Assembly (NCBI GenBank): GCA_947382485.1
Contig: CANCYS010000003.1
Span: 62,001 to 126,000, forward strand
Direction: 5' to 3'
Source of the DNA: an uncultured Clostridia bacterium
GTDB taxonomy: Bacteria; Bacillota; Clostridia; Christensenellales; UBA1242
DNA length: 64,000 bases
The translations under genes were made by a program, and so were the position numbers. This document shows, piece by piece, positions 36,906 through 46,655 of this stretch; position 1 is the first letter of the stretch; every line of letters begins with the position of its first letter. The notes under the pieces are model-generated. The model was not told where the DNA came from. It searched no databases and saw nothing but the letters and a program-made list of their open reading frames with translations.

Positions 36906-38081
36906 TTAACTTCTTGCAGTATGTTGTCCTTCAACATAAGAAATAATTAATTCAAAAGTTTTATAAGTAATTTTAAATTTTGTATTTGAAGATAATGTCA
37001 TCAATTCTGGAACTTCAAATCCACCTTGATTATATTTATATTCACATTCTTCATAAGAACCATAGCCATTTTCATTTATATAAATCTTAAAGTTTGAAAT
37101 ATCTAAAAATTCATCTCCAAAATCAGCATAAGTAATAGCCAAACGAATATAATCTTTTGAAATAATGTCACCAGCTTTTAAATTAAAAAGTCCAGATGTA
37201 TACTCTGCATAAATTCCACTTTCTGTTTTTTCTTTTATATTAACTGTATAATCTATACTAAAACCCTGATATGCAAAAGTTAAAACAGCTTTATTTCCAC
37301 CTGCTCTAAACTGAACATTATTTTGACTATCCAAATCATAAAGACCAACAATATTAGTTAAATGCGATTTATCAAGTTTAATTCTCTGTGTAGTTCCGTC
37401 TGAATATTCAGCCAAGAAATATAAACCAGTATAATTAAAATGGTCATAAACATAATATTCACTTTCTGTTTGATTTAATTTAACAGATTTTAAATATATA
37501 GGTGTTTCCCTTGTAAGCACTATTGAAACAATAATTCCAACTGCAACCACAACAAGCACGCTCGCAGCAATAAGCAATCTTTTCATTAACTTTGAATGCT
37601 TTCGGTGCATTTTAAGTTTCTTTATTGATTTAGCATGCAAAAGGTCAAATTCATCTACATATTGACCAACATAAGTATAATCAAAATCATCAATTGTTAG
37701 TGTAAGTTCTTTTTTCTTATTTTTATCACCTTCACCAAACAATGCTTTTAATTCATCATAATCTTGCTGTTTCTTCTTGTCAGAGTCAGAGCCATCACCT
37801 GTTTCATATTCATCACCAAAGTTCTCATCAACAATTTCAACATCAGCAGATTGAAGAATCTTTGAAATTTTACTTTTAACTTCATCTAATTTTTCAAGTT
37901 TATCAATTTGAAATTTAGATAAATCTTCACTATCAGAACCATTATCATTTTCATCTATTGCATTTTTATTTAAATTCAATTTTTCTAAATCTTCATTATT
38001 CTGATCTTGATTATTTTTCTCATCAGAAGAATTGAACACTTGTTCAACTTTTGGTTCTTTTTTCTTTTTCCCAAACACCAA
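36906..38081 (-). CDS. Membrane protein with acidic cytoplasmic region and Ig-like extracytoplasmic part
   Basis: 391 residues. It starts with FGKKKKEP, then an acidic, Asp/Glu/Asn-rich region to about residue 150. One membrane helix spans about 168-190 and is preceded by basic residues, so the N-terminus is probably inside. The outer part (about 193-391) looks like two bacterial Ig-like (Big) beta domains, with KLNQTESEYYVYDHF and YSDGTTQRI. Function is unknown. The start is TTG, with AGGAGG 8 nt upstream. The gene has its own promoter. Confidence 0.75.
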   Translation of the reverse strand: MVFGKKKKEPKVEQVFNSSDEKNNQDQNNEDLEKLNLNKNAIDENDNGSDSEDLSKFQIDKLEKLDEVKSKISKILQSADVEIVDENFGDEYETGDGSDSDKKKQQDYDELKALFGEGDKNKKKELTLTIDDFDYTYVGQYVDEFDLLHAKSIKKLKMHRKHSKLMKRLLIAASVLVVVAVGIIVSIVLTRETPIYLKSVKLNQTESEYYVYDHFNYTGLYFLAEYSDGTTQRIKLDKSHLTNIVGLYDLDSQNNVQFRAGGNKAVLTFAYQGFSIDYTVNIKEKTESGIYAEYTSGLFNLKAGDIISKDYIRLAITYADFGDEFLDISNFKIYINENGYGSYEECEYKYNQGGFEVPELMTLSSNTKFKITYKTFELIISYVEGQHTARS

Positions 38082-38119
38082 TGCCCAATCCTCCTTATAA
38101 TATTATTATTTACATCAAC

Positions 38120-38148
38120 ATTATATCAAACCCCAAATTTAAGGTCAA
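38120..38148 (-). promoter_or_regulatory. Sigma-A promoter of the Ig-like membrane protein
   Basis: TTGACC (38143-38148), a 17-nt spacer ending in TTTGA, and TATAAT (38120-38125). Confidence 0.8.
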
Positions 38149-38172
38149 ATAATTTAATATCAAAATAGATTA

Positions 38173-38202
38173 TTAAAATCCTAGACTACATAGTCTAGGA
38201 TT
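38173..38202 (-). terminator. Terminator of the topoisomerase operon
   Basis: An 11-bp stem (38177-38187 with 38192-38202) with a 4-nt loop, followed on the minus strand by TTTTAAT; the U-tract is short. Confidence 0.65.
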
Positions 38203-38205
38203 ATT

Positions 38206-40764
38206 TTAATTATTACATCTAATAACTGCATATTTTATAATTTTATTATCTTCGATTGACAATGGTTTACCCTTACCAAGTCTTGTATCTTCTGAAATAG
38301 AAGAAACTGAAATAGCTGAATATTCATCATCTTCTGTTTGAATAACAATATCATCTTCATCTCCAAACACACCAGAACAAATTATTTTTGATCCACTAGA
38401 AGATGCACCAAGATTATAAATTTTAACACCCTTTCTATACCTAGCAAGCACATCAATTTCAGATGAATTAATTTGTTTAGCATATGCAGCATCAGTAAGA
38501 ATTACAATGTTTTGACCAGAAACAACTTGATTAACCGAAACAACCTCATCTCCATCAGCAAGATTTATACCTTTTACACCACTAGAAATTCTTCCTTGTT
38601 CTGGAATATCAGATTTTTCTGCATTAAGACCCATACCATCTTTTGTAATAAACAAAATAGTTGTGTCAGGCTTATCAAACTCAACATTAATAAGTTCATC
38701 ACCTTCTTTAATCTTAACTGCTTGATAACTTGGTTTAGATACCATATACTCATTTATTGATGTCTTTTTAATCAAACCTTGTTTAGTAAAGAATAATAAA
38801 TGATTCTCACTTTCTTTGGTTGGACAAACTATCATTGAAACTGGAATTTCATCATATCCAAGTCCTTTAACGAGTTTTGAAAATTCAACACCCTTTTCTT
38901 TCCATTTTGCAACAGGAAGTCCAGCAATATCAACTTTAAATGCATTACCTTTATTTGTAAACACCAACATTACTTGATTATTAGTTGTCTTAACGAATGC
39001 TGTATGGGCTTCCGTTAATCTAGATTTTTCAGTCCATAATTTACTTGAACCAGAAACAGTTGCCAAAAGCATACTCTTCATATAACCATTTGCAGACAAT
39101 GAAACAACTACATTTTGAAGTGCTTTTGCTGCAAGAGATTTTTCATCTTCAACCTTAAATTTTTCAATAGAAGAAACAACCTGTGTTCTTCTTGGATCTT
39201 TAAATTTCTTTTTAATTTCAAGCATCTCATTCTTAACAATTTCAAATTGCAATCTCTTAGAATTTAAAATCTCAGTGAGTTTTGCAATCAGTTCTTGAAT
39301 TTGTTTAAGTTCTTGTTCAAGTTTATAAATTTCGAGTGAAGTAAGCCTTGCAAGACGCATATCAAGAATTGCCTGAGCCTGTCTATCAGAAAGATTAAAT
39401 CTTTCCATCAATCTACGTTTTGCCTCAGATGTATCTTGTGATGACTTTATAATTTTAACAACTTCATCAATATTTTTAACTGCAACAATAAGTCCAAGCA
39501 ATATATGTTCCCTATCTTTTGCTGCATCAAGGTCAAACTTTGTCCTTCTATAAATAACATCTCTTTGATAATTAATATAGTATGCCAAAATATCCATAAG
39601 ACCCATAAGTTGAGGTCTTCCATCAGCGATAGCAACCATATTAATACCAAATGAAATTTGCAAATCAGTTTCTTTAAAAAGGATATCTATAACCTTTTTA
39701 ACATTAGTATCTTTTTTAACTCTAACAACCGCTCTAATTCCAGTTCTGTCAGATTCATCTAATATTTCAGTTATACAAGAAAGATCATACTTTTTACTAT
39801 CTCTAACTTCCAAAATTCTTTGCAAAAGTCTAGATTTATTAACTTGATAAGGAAGTTCAGTTATAACAATATTCTGTTTTTCACCAGGCTTACCTTCAAC
39901 ATGAACCTTAGCTCTAATGTAAATTTTACCTTTTCCTGTCTCATAAGCCTGTCTCATTTCATCACCAGTAATAATATATCCACCTGTTGGAAAATCTGGT
40001 GCTGGAATGATTTTCATTAATTCATCAAGAGTAATATCTCTGTTATCAATCATCGCAATTGCACCACTGATAACTTCACCTAAGTTATGAGTTGGAATAT
40101 TAGTTGCGAGACCAATAGCAATACCATTAGCACCATTAACTAAAATATTAGGAAAACGGCAAGGCAAAGTAACAGGTTCTTGAAGAGAATCATCAAAGTT
40201 TAATGTCCAATCCACAGTATTTTTGTCCAAATCTTTCAAAACTTCTAGTGCTAATGGAGCCATTCTTGCTTCTGTATAACGCATTGCAGCAGCACCATCA
40301 CCATCAACAGAACCGTAGTTACCATGACCATCAACTAAAACTTCTCTCATATTAAAGTCTTGTGCCATACGAACCATAGCATCATAAACTGATGTATCAC
40401 CATGTGGATGAAATTTACCAAGACATTCACCAACAATTCTCGCACTTTTCTTATATTCTTTTTCAGGTGTAATATCAAGTTCATGTAAAGTATATAAAAT
40501 TCTTCTTTGAACAGGCTTCAAACCATCTTCAACTCTTGGAAGTGCTCTTTCCAAAATAACATGCTCAGAATAAGGAATCATAGATTCACTTAAAACTGCA
40601 TCAATGTCTTTTTGAATAACACTCTTACCAAAACCCGAGCCATCAATTATATTTGATTCTTCTTTTTCTTCTTCAATTTCTTCAATGGTTTCAACATCGC
40701 CAACTTCTATTTCTTCATCATTACCATTAGATTCAAATTCTTCGTCTTTGAATTCTTCACTCAT
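38206..40764 (-). CDS. Type IIA DNA topoisomerase subunit A (GyrA/ParC family)
   Basis: 852 residues. An unusual acidic extension (1-45) precedes the winged-helix and tower domains. The catalytic Tyr is about 163 in AMRYTEARM. The quinolone-region motif is HPHGDTSVYD, with Thr at the site of the usual Ser83. The C-terminal beta-pinwheel (about 540-850) is present. The QRRGGKG-type GyrA box that lets gyrase wrap DNA is not visible where expected after NGYMK. It therefore may be a topoisomerase IV-like enzyme, although HGNYGSVDGDGAAAMRY reads as GyrA. Its partner subunit lies 31 nt upstream. Confidence 0.85.
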   Translation of the reverse strand: MSEEFKDEEFESNGNDEEIEVGDVETIEEIEEEKEESNIIDGSGFGKSVIQKDIDAVLSESMIPYSEHVILERALPRVEDGLKPVQRRILYTLHELDITPEKEYKKSARIVGECLGKFHPHGDTSVYDAMVRMAQDFNMREVLVDGHGNYGSVDGDGAAAMRYTEARMAPLALEVLKDLDKNTVDWTLNFDDSLQEPVTLPCRFPNILVNGANGIAIGLATNIPTHNLGEVISGAIAMIDNRDITLDELMKIIPAPDFPTGGYIITGDEMRQAYETGKGKIYIRAKVHVEGKPGEKQNIVITELPYQVNKSRLLQRILEVRDSKKYDLSCITEILDESDRTGIRAVVRVKKDTNVKKVIDILFKETDLQISFGINMVAIADGRPQLMGLMDILAYYINYQRDVIYRRTKFDLDAAKDREHILLGLIVAVKNIDEVVKIIKSSQDTSEAKRRLMERFNLSDRQAQAILDMRLARLTSLEIYKLEQELKQIQELIAKLTEILNSKRLQFEIVKNEMLEIKKKFKDPRRTQVVSSIEKFKVEDEKSLAAKALQNVVVSLSANGYMKSMLLATVSGSSKLWTEKSRLTEAHTAFVKTTNNQVMLVFTNKGNAFKVDIAGLPVAKWKEKGVEFSKLVKGLGYDEIPVSMIVCPTKESENHLLFFTKQGLIKKTSINEYMVSKPSYQAVKIKEGDELINVEFDKPDTTILFITKDGMGLNAEKSDIPEQGRISSGVKGINLADGDEVVSVNQVVSGQNIVILTDAAYAKQINSSEIDVLARYRKGVKIYNLGASSSGSKIICSGVFGDEDDIVIQTEDDEYSAISVSSISEDTRLGKGKPLSIEDNKIIKYAVIRCNN

Positions 40765-40795
40765 AAAATTGCCTCTCTATAATTTCTATTCTAAT

Positions 40796-42802
40796 TTATT
40801 TTTTCTTACTCATAAACTCAGACAATGCATCAATTCTTGAAAAGTTAGAATGTTCTGCAATGTAATCTTTTCTAATCTCAACATTATCACCCATCCAAGT
40901 GAAAATCATTTTTTCCGCTTCCGCAGCATCATCAATAGTAACTTGAATAAGTGTTCTTTGTGCAGGGTCCATAGTTGTTTCCCAAAGTTGGTCTTTGTCC
41001 ATTTCTCCTAAACCTTTATATCTTTGAAGTTTATATCCCTTACCAACTCTTTTTGTTGCTTCTGGAAGTTCAGCATCAGAATAAACATATTCAACTTTAT
41101 CTCTTTTTGAAATACGATAAAGAGGTGGAAGTCCAATAAACACATGTCCATTTGTAATAAGAGATTTCATATATCTGAAAAAGAATGTTAAAAGTATACT
41201 TCTAATATGAAAACCATCTTGGTCAGCATCTGCAAGAATAATAATTTTATTATATTTAATAGAATTTACATCAAAATCATCACCAATACCTGCTCCAATT
41301 GCAGAAATTAAAGTTCTAAACTCCTCATTTTGCAACACTTGGTCAAGCCTTTTCTTTTCAACATTGAGTGGTTTTCCTCTGAGAGGCAAAATAGCTTGGA
41401 AATGTCTATCCCTTGCTTGTTTACAACTACCACCTGCTGAATCTCCTTCAACAATAAAAATTTCATTATTGGCATAATTCTTACCTGTACATGAAGCAAG
41501 TTTTCCAATAAGAGTTGAATTTTCAATAGAGTTCTTTTGTCTAGCAATTTCCTTTGCTTTTCTTGAAGCCTCACGAGCTTTTGCTGCTCCAAGAGCTTTA
41601 TCAAGCATTGTAGATAAAATTTTGCTTGTTTTTTTATTTGCAAAAAATTCATTTAAGCCATTATAAACAATACTTTCCACAGCAGGTTTTGCTTGTGGAT
41701 TACCAAGTTTTGCTTTTGTTTGTCCTTCAAATTCAACTGTTTTCATCTTAACTAAAATTACAGTTGTTAAACCCTCTCTAAAATCATCACCAACAAGCAT
41801 ATTGGATTCTTTACCTTTAAGAGAACTATTTTTAGTGGCAAGGTCAGACAACGCTCTTGTAAGACCACTCTTAAAACCAACTTCATGAGTTCCACCATCA
41901 GGTGTTTGAATATTATTTACATATGAAAATATGCTATCAGTATAGCCATCAGTATGTTGCATTGAAACTTCAACTTTTATATCATCGCTTTCACCAGAAA
42001 TATATATTGGTTCAGCATATAGCACATTTTTTGATTCATTAATATATTTAACGAAATCAACAACGCCACCATCATATTTAAAAGTATAAGTCTTAGATTC
42101 TTCTTCACTGTCTGCTTCAATCACAAAATTAATCTCAATTCCACGATTTAAAAAAGCAACTTCTTCCAAGTGTTCTTTAATCATTGATGAATTAAATTCA
42201 ATAGTTTCAAAAATTCTATCATCTGGCATAAATGTAACAGATGTTCCTGTTGTAACACTAACACCTTCTTCTTTTAAAGGATATTTAGGGACACCACCTC
42301 TAATTTTGCCATTCTTATCCTCTTTGCTCTCATATTCTTGAACATATTTTTTGCCATCTCTACAAATCTCAAGTTTGAGCCATCTTGAAAGTGCATTAAC
42401 AACCGATGCACCAACACCATGCAAACCACCAGAATAAGCATAATTTTCATTGTTAAATTTTCCACCAGCATGAAGTTCAGTAAAAACAACTTCTGCTGCT
42501 GAAACCTTTTTTACTGGGTGTTCAGCAACTGGAATTCCCCTACCATTATCTTCAACTGTAACAGATCCATCTTTATGAAGTGTAACAATAATTCTGGTAC
42601 AAAATCCATTTGCTGCTTCATCAATTGAGTTATCAACAATTTCCCAAACAAGATGATGAAGTCCTTTTGGACCAGTAGTTCCAATATACATACCAGGTCT
42701 TAAACGTACAGCATCAAGACCTTCCAAAATTTGAATATCTTTTGCGTCATAAGATTTTGAAGATTTAGAATTTGCTTTTTTTTCAATACTTGTTTCAGCC
42801 AT
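40796..42802 (-). CDS. Type IIA DNA topoisomerase subunit B (GyrB/ParE family)
   Basis: About 668 residues. The GHKL ATPase has EIVDNSIDEA, DNGRGIPV and GGLHGVGASVVNALS. A transducer domain follows. The TOPRIM domain has EGDSAGGS and DADQDG. The C-terminus has QRYKGLGEM and DPAQRTL. Some stretches read closer to ParE (HVFIGLPPLYRISK) and others to GyrB, so the type is unclear. The start is the ATG at 42802, preceded by AGGAGG; ten upstream codons are open but unsupported. It heads an operon with subunit A. Confidence 0.88.
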   Translation of the reverse strand: MAETSIEKKANSKSSKSYDAKDIQILEGLDAVRLRPGMYIGTTGPKGLHHLVWEIVDNSIDEAANGFCTRIIVTLHKDGSVTVEDNGRGIPVAEHPVKKVSAAEVVFTELHAGGKFNNENYAYSGGLHGVGASVVNALSRWLKLEICRDGKKYVQEYESKEDKNGKIRGGVPKYPLKEEGVSVTTGTSVTFMPDDRIFETIEFNSSMIKEHLEEVAFLNRGIEINFVIEADSEEESKTYTFKYDGGVVDFVKYINESKNVLYAEPIYISGESDDIKVEVSMQHTDGYTDSIFSYVNNIQTPDGGTHEVGFKSGLTRALSDLATKNSSLKGKESNMLVGDDFREGLTTVILVKMKTVEFEGQTKAKLGNPQAKPAVESIVYNGLNEFFANKKTSKILSTMLDKALGAAKAREASRKAKEIARQKNSIENSTLIGKLASCTGKNYANNEIFIVEGDSAGGSCKQARDRHFQAILPLRGKPLNVEKKRLDQVLQNEEFRTLISAIGAGIGDDFDVNSIKYNKIIILADADQDGFHIRSILLTFFFRYMKSLITNGHVFIGLPPLYRISKRDKVEYVYSDAELPEATKRVGKGYKLQRYKGLGEMDKDQLWETTMDPAQRTLIQVTIDDAAEAEKMIFTWMGDNVEIRKDYIAEHSNFSRIDALSEFMSKKK

Positions 42803-42831
42803 CAACAAGCCTCCTAGCCTAATATACATCA

Positions 42832-42861
42832 ATTATATCAAAACTACTAAATTTATTGCAA
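42832..42861 (-). promoter_or_regulatory. Sigma-A promoter of the topoisomerase operon
   Basis: TTGCAA (42856-42861), an 18-nt spacer ending in TTTTGA, and TATAAT (42832-42837). Confidence 0.7.
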
Positions 42862-42894
42862 ACAAAAAACATTGAATATCAATTAATGAAATAT

Positions 42895-42929
42895 AAAAAT
42901 AAAAGATAGATACTTTTCATCTATCTTTT
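42895..42929 (-). terminator. Terminator of the unknown gene at 42928-44190
   Basis: An 11-bp stem AAAAGATAGAT/ATCTATCTTTT (42901-42911 with 42919-42929) followed by ATTTTTAT on the minus strand. Confidence 0.8.
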
Positions 42930-44190
42930 ACAACATACTAATTTTTTTACTTTCATTATTTAGTGGTGTTCCACCAAATTCTTCATAAGAAATTTGATCA
43001 ACATTTAAAATAAAATTATTATTTTCATTAAATTTAATTCCAAGGTCAACAGGATTTCTTAATTTACCTATCCTTCCACTATTTCCAATAATTGTAAACT
43101 TAATTTCATTTTCACTCAAATTAATAGTAAAGGCACTGTTTTTTTCATTTTCTTTCAAAAATTTAGGATCCTTAACATTTCTAAACAAGAAAAATCCTTC
43201 ATTAGTTTTACAAGCAATATAATTGCAAACATTTTCCATATTGACATCATCAGTAATATCAATAGAAATATATTCAGAAACCATTGAAACTTTTATAGTA
43301 AGTGGACAACCTGTCTTTCCATAAGTTTTTATTTCAAATTTATCATCAATAAACTTATTTTTCAATATCTCATTGTTTATATATTTTGCTGCAACTGAAA
43401 GTCCATTATTCTCATTAAAATTTAAAACTTGTGAAGAATCCCTAATTATAAAACTATTCATAATATAGATTAAATCTTTAATATCAAACTCATTATCATA
43501 ACTAACAACACTATTAAGTGTATTATAAAAATATCCAATCAAAACTTCTGATTCATATTGTGTTAAATCATTTGGTAAAAATACACCATTTTTTATAAAA
43601 TTATTTCTTATAAAGTTATAAAAATTCTTCTCTTCATCATTCAGCATTGCCAATTCTTTGTTTTCCAAGCCATCGCTTCTACCAGTTTTTGTAAGAACGG
43701 TTGAATGAGTAAATACATCAGTATTCTCACAAACATAATCATCTCGAATGACAAAACTATTATCACATAAAAATTCAGGATTCATAATTGTTTTACTTTT
43801 AAAAACACTCGAATCATTAGTTGCTTCAACAACAATCCTTTTCTTACCTAAATTATCATAACTTTTAATTTTAAAAAATGGTAAGTGTTCATTGTTTTTA
43901 TAAAAATATAATAAAGGTTTATCATTAGATAAAAATCCTTTTACATAAACATTTGAATTTAAAGACACATCAAACTCATTTTCAGTTTGCTGAAAATTCA
44001 TCGCCATATTATTCTGTTTTAAATTACAAAGTTGTTCAAGTGAATAAATCAATTTTTCCAAGTCACAATCAATAGTCTGAAAAATTGTATTAACAATTTT
44101 TTGAATGATGTCAGTTCCATTGATAGTTTTATCTGAAAAGTATCTCTCAAACATCTTTTGTAAAATTTCAGCATAACCAAAATCAGTCAC
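42928..44190 (-). CDS. Unrecognised protein of 420 residues
   Basis: No signal peptide or membrane helix is evident, so it is probably cytoplasmic. The N-terminal 65 residues look helical. The rest alternates strand-like stretches with polar loops and has few charged clusters. I recognise no family motif. The start is GTG, with AGGAGG 4 nt upstream. It follows the HExxH protein gene in the same direction by 191 nt, but a hairpin terminator lies between, so they may not be cotranscribed. Confidence 0.7.
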   Translation of the reverse strand: MTDFGYAEILQKMFERYFSDKTINGTDIIQKIVNTIFQTIDCDLEKLIYSLEQLCNLKQNNMAMNFQQTENEFDVSLNSNVYVKGFLSNDKPLLYFYKNNEHLPFFKIKSYDNLGKKRIVVEATNDSSVFKSKTIMNPEFLCDNSFVIRDDYVCENTDVFTHSTVLTKTGRSDGLENKELAMLNDEEKNFYNFIRNNFIKNGVFLPNDLTQYESEVLIGYFYNTLNSVVSYDNEFDIKDLIYIMNSFIIRDSSQVLNFNENNGLSVAAKYINNEILKNKFIDDKFEIKTYGKTGCPLTIKVSMVSEYISIDITDDVNMENVCNYIACKTNEGFFLFRNVKDPKFLKENEKNSAFTINLSENEIKFTIIGNSGRIGKLRNPVDLGIKFNENNNFILNVDQISYEEFGGTPLNNESKKISML

Positions 44191-44216
44191 TTTTGCCTCC
44201 TTATAAATTGACCCCT

Positions 44217-44252
44217 AAAAAAGCCACCAAATTATTTTATACTAATTTGGTG
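44217..44252 (-). terminator. Terminator between the HExxH protein gene and the unknown gene
   Basis: A 10-bp stem CACCAAATTA/TAATTTGGTG (44225-44234 with 44243-44252) with an 8-nt loop, then GGCTTTTTT on the minus strand. It lies about 130 nt after the stop at 44382. The rest of this 191-nt gap shows nothing I can assign. Confidence 0.75.
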
Positions 44253-44381
44253 ATACTTTCAAGTATTTTTTTATAAAAATTAAACTTATTTTAAAATTTT
44301 TTAAATTGAAAAATAAAAGTTATTGTATACAACCTATATACTTTATTCATATTTGAGAAATAAAATTACAAATCAGTAAAA

Positions 44382-46526
44382 TTAACCATTAGATTTTTGG
44401 TTATTCTGCGAAGCAAGTTTCTCAATTTCTTCTCTTGCTATACGTTCTTCTCTAATTCTTAACTGTTGTTCATCAATTTGACTTTGAGTCTTATTTGAAG
44501 AGTTTTCCGATTTCCCATTTAATTTATCCAAATAAGATTTAGCATCTTCAATAGATTGCAATTCATCTGAAAAGTCATTATCATTTTGTATTTTTTTCAA
44601 ATAATTTAACCTTTCCCTAATCATCTCACTTGCTCTTCCATTAAGTTGTCCCAAATTTTGAGCTTCTATTTCCAAGTCAGCCAAAGCCAAATCATTATAT
44701 TGTTTAATAGTATTCTCTTGATACCTAATAAACTTAGCAATACTTTTCTTTAATTCTTCTTTTGTATCATCATTATTACATGTTTCAACCATAAATTGAA
44801 GAGCAGAAAGTTCACCGATTCTACCTCTTCTTTCATTAGGATTTAATTTATAACAAATTTTCTTCAATTTCAAAAGATAACCATAAACATCACTACCCGA
44901 CTTATAACCAGAACCTGTAATACTTTCTTCAATATTATTTTGAAGTCCATCATTAATAATAGAGTCTGTTGCATGTGTAAGTTCGTGCGAAAGTGTCATA
45001 ACAAGTTCTGAAACACTTTTAATTTTGCTAAGGTTAATATTTATAGATTTTTCACCATTTCTATCCCTAAAAGTACCAAGTGCTCCTTTATTTTCAAAAG
45101 TTACAGGTATACTTTTTAATTTTCTAGACTGCATAAAATATGAAACATATTTAATACAAAAGTTCTCTTTTTCTTCCCTAGAACTTCCAAAGCCAAGATT
45201 ATTAAAATCTTCTTTGATATTAGAATTATTAGAGTTAATAACGTCCATTAAAGCAACTTTTTGTTGTTCATAATTCAAAGATTGAACATCGTCACCTTTT
45301 CTGAGTGCATAATCAGATTTTTGAGAAAGAAATGTAATACGTGATGTTTTAGTAACACCAATAAATTCATCAATTTTATTAAATGCAAGTTTATCAACTT
45401 CTTTTAAAACAGAAGAATCAAAGAAAACACCAAGAAGTTTTCTCATATCCCTTTCAGTCATTGATTCAACTATTCTTTTTGCAATTAAATCAGCAACTGG
45501 GCCAAACTTTTTGAAATTTTCTGCATAGTTATCTGCTAAAAAACCTTTTAAATAAGATGATAAAATGAGTGTTGCCTTATTTTTAGTAATCTCTTCTTTA
45601 CCTGGTTTTTCAAGTTTAATATCTTTATCTTTTTCTTGCTGAACCTGTTCAGGTGTTTTATTTTTATTTTCAGTCTCTTCCTTTTCTGACACAACAGCCA
45701 AGTTAATCTGCCTAAGCAAATACTTACGAATTTCTAATGCTGATTTATTAATAAGCATTTTTGTAGGCAAATTCAAATAAAAACCTTTTCCACCTTTTTC
45801 AGCAGAAACACTAATAATTCCTTCATTAGAATTTTTACCAGCAGAAAAAGTTAAATTTTTAGATATTCTTATCTTATTTTCTTCTGAGTAATTTTCTAAA
45901 CTATTATTAAATTGATTTTCAACTTTAACTACAATTTGTCCAAGTAATTCAATCTTCTTTTTTATAGGAGTAATTTTAGGATTAACATTTTCAATTTGTT
46001 CGTTATCTTTTGATTTAGGTTTTGCAATTTCTTTCAGCAACTTATCATCAATAAGTTCTAAATCAACATCACCAACACTATCAAACTCATTGTAAAGTTT
46101 TCTACTTTCTTCATCAACTTTAAGTGAAAGATTAGGTTTTTCAGCCATTATAGTTGAAAAAGTTTCAAGTCCACTTAAATTCAAAATTTTATGAATAGTA
46201 CCAATATTAAATTCATGAATATGCAAATTCCCTTCTTTTTCATTTGCATCATTATTAGGAATAATTTCAGTTAAGAAATTTTCTATATCAACTTTAAGTT
46301 CACTTTTAAAATTAACATTATCATTAACACTATTCGCAAATTCACACATCTCAGATAATGCAAATAGTTTTTCTGGTACGTTTGTAACATTTTCAGGATT
46401 AGAATCAATGTTCTTAATAATCATAATCCAACGTTTCAAATCCACATCAGAAAAGTTGGCTGGCATTGGCATAGAATTATCATATTTTTCAAAAATTGAA
46501 TTTAAATCTAAATTGGTATTTTCCAT
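44382..46526 (-). CDS. Large predicted cytoplasmic zinc metallopeptidase-like protein, function unknown
   Basis: 714 residues without signal peptide or membrane helix. The sequence has an acidic N-terminal half, a Lys/Glu-rich linker (about 285-325), and near residue 514 the zincin motif HELTHATD (His514, Glu515, His518). About 54 residues later comes RRGRIGELSAL, whose Glu572 is a candidate third ligand. The last 80 residues are a charged coil. This fits a gluzincin-like metallopeptidase, but I cannot assign a family. It has its own strong promoter and GAGGG before the ATG. Confidence 0.75.
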   Translation of the reverse strand: MENTNLDLNSIFEKYDNSMPMPANFSDVDLKRWIMIIKNIDSNPENVTNVPEKLFALSEMCEFANSVNDNVNFKSELKVDIENFLTEIIPNNDANEKEGNLHIHEFNIGTIHKILNLSGLETFSTIMAEKPNLSLKVDEESRKLYNEFDSVGDVDLELIDDKLLKEIAKPKSKDNEQIENVNPKITPIKKKIELLGQIVVKVENQFNNSLENYSEENKIRISKNLTFSAGKNSNEGIISVSAEKGGKGFYLNLPTKMLINKSALEIRKYLLRQINLAVVSEKEETENKNKTPEQVQQEKDKDIKLEKPGKEEITKNKATLILSSYLKGFLADNYAENFKKFGPVADLIAKRIVESMTERDMRKLLGVFFDSSVLKEVDKLAFNKIDEFIGVTKTSRITFLSQKSDYALRKGDDVQSLNYEQQKVALMDVINSNNSNIKEDFNNLGFGSSREEKENFCIKYVSYFMQSRKLKSIPVTFENKGALGTFRDRNGEKSININLSKIKSVSELVMTLSHELTHATDSIINDGLQNNIEESITGSGYKSGSDVYGYLLKLKKICYKLNPNERRGRIGELSALQFMVETCNNDDTKEELKKSIAKFIRYQENTIKQYNDLALADLEIEAQNLGQLNGRASEMIRERLNYLKKIQNDNDFSDELQSIEDAKSYLDKLNGKSENSSNKTQSQIDEQQLRIREERIAREEIEKLASQNNQKSNG

Positions 46527-46546
46527 AAAATTCCCTCACTAAGTAA

Positions 46547-46576
46547 ATTATAACATTTATAGTTATAAATTGTCAA
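46547..46576 (-). promoter_or_regulatory. Sigma-A promoter of the HExxH protein gene
   Basis: A perfect TTGACA (46571-46576), an 18-nt spacer and a perfect TATAAT (46547-46552). Confidence 0.85.
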
Positions 46577-46599
46577 TTTTTCATATATAAAATAACACT

Positions 46600-46608
46600 T
46601 GCTATAAT
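46600..46608 (+). promoter_or_regulatory. Possible extended -10 promoter of the glycosyltransferase gene
   Basis: TGC precedes TATAAT (46603-46608), an extended -10 element. No good -35 is present. It is divergent from the promoter at 46547-46576. Confidence 0.4.
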
Positions 46609-46655
46609 CATATAAATTAAATTATAATAAACTTATAAATAAGTGAGGTTATGAT

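Noticed and set aside
44191-44381. Small RNA or small gene in the gap between the two unknown genes
   Set aside because: Only a terminator hairpin could be supported; no frame with a ribosome site and no promoter-terminator pair was seen.
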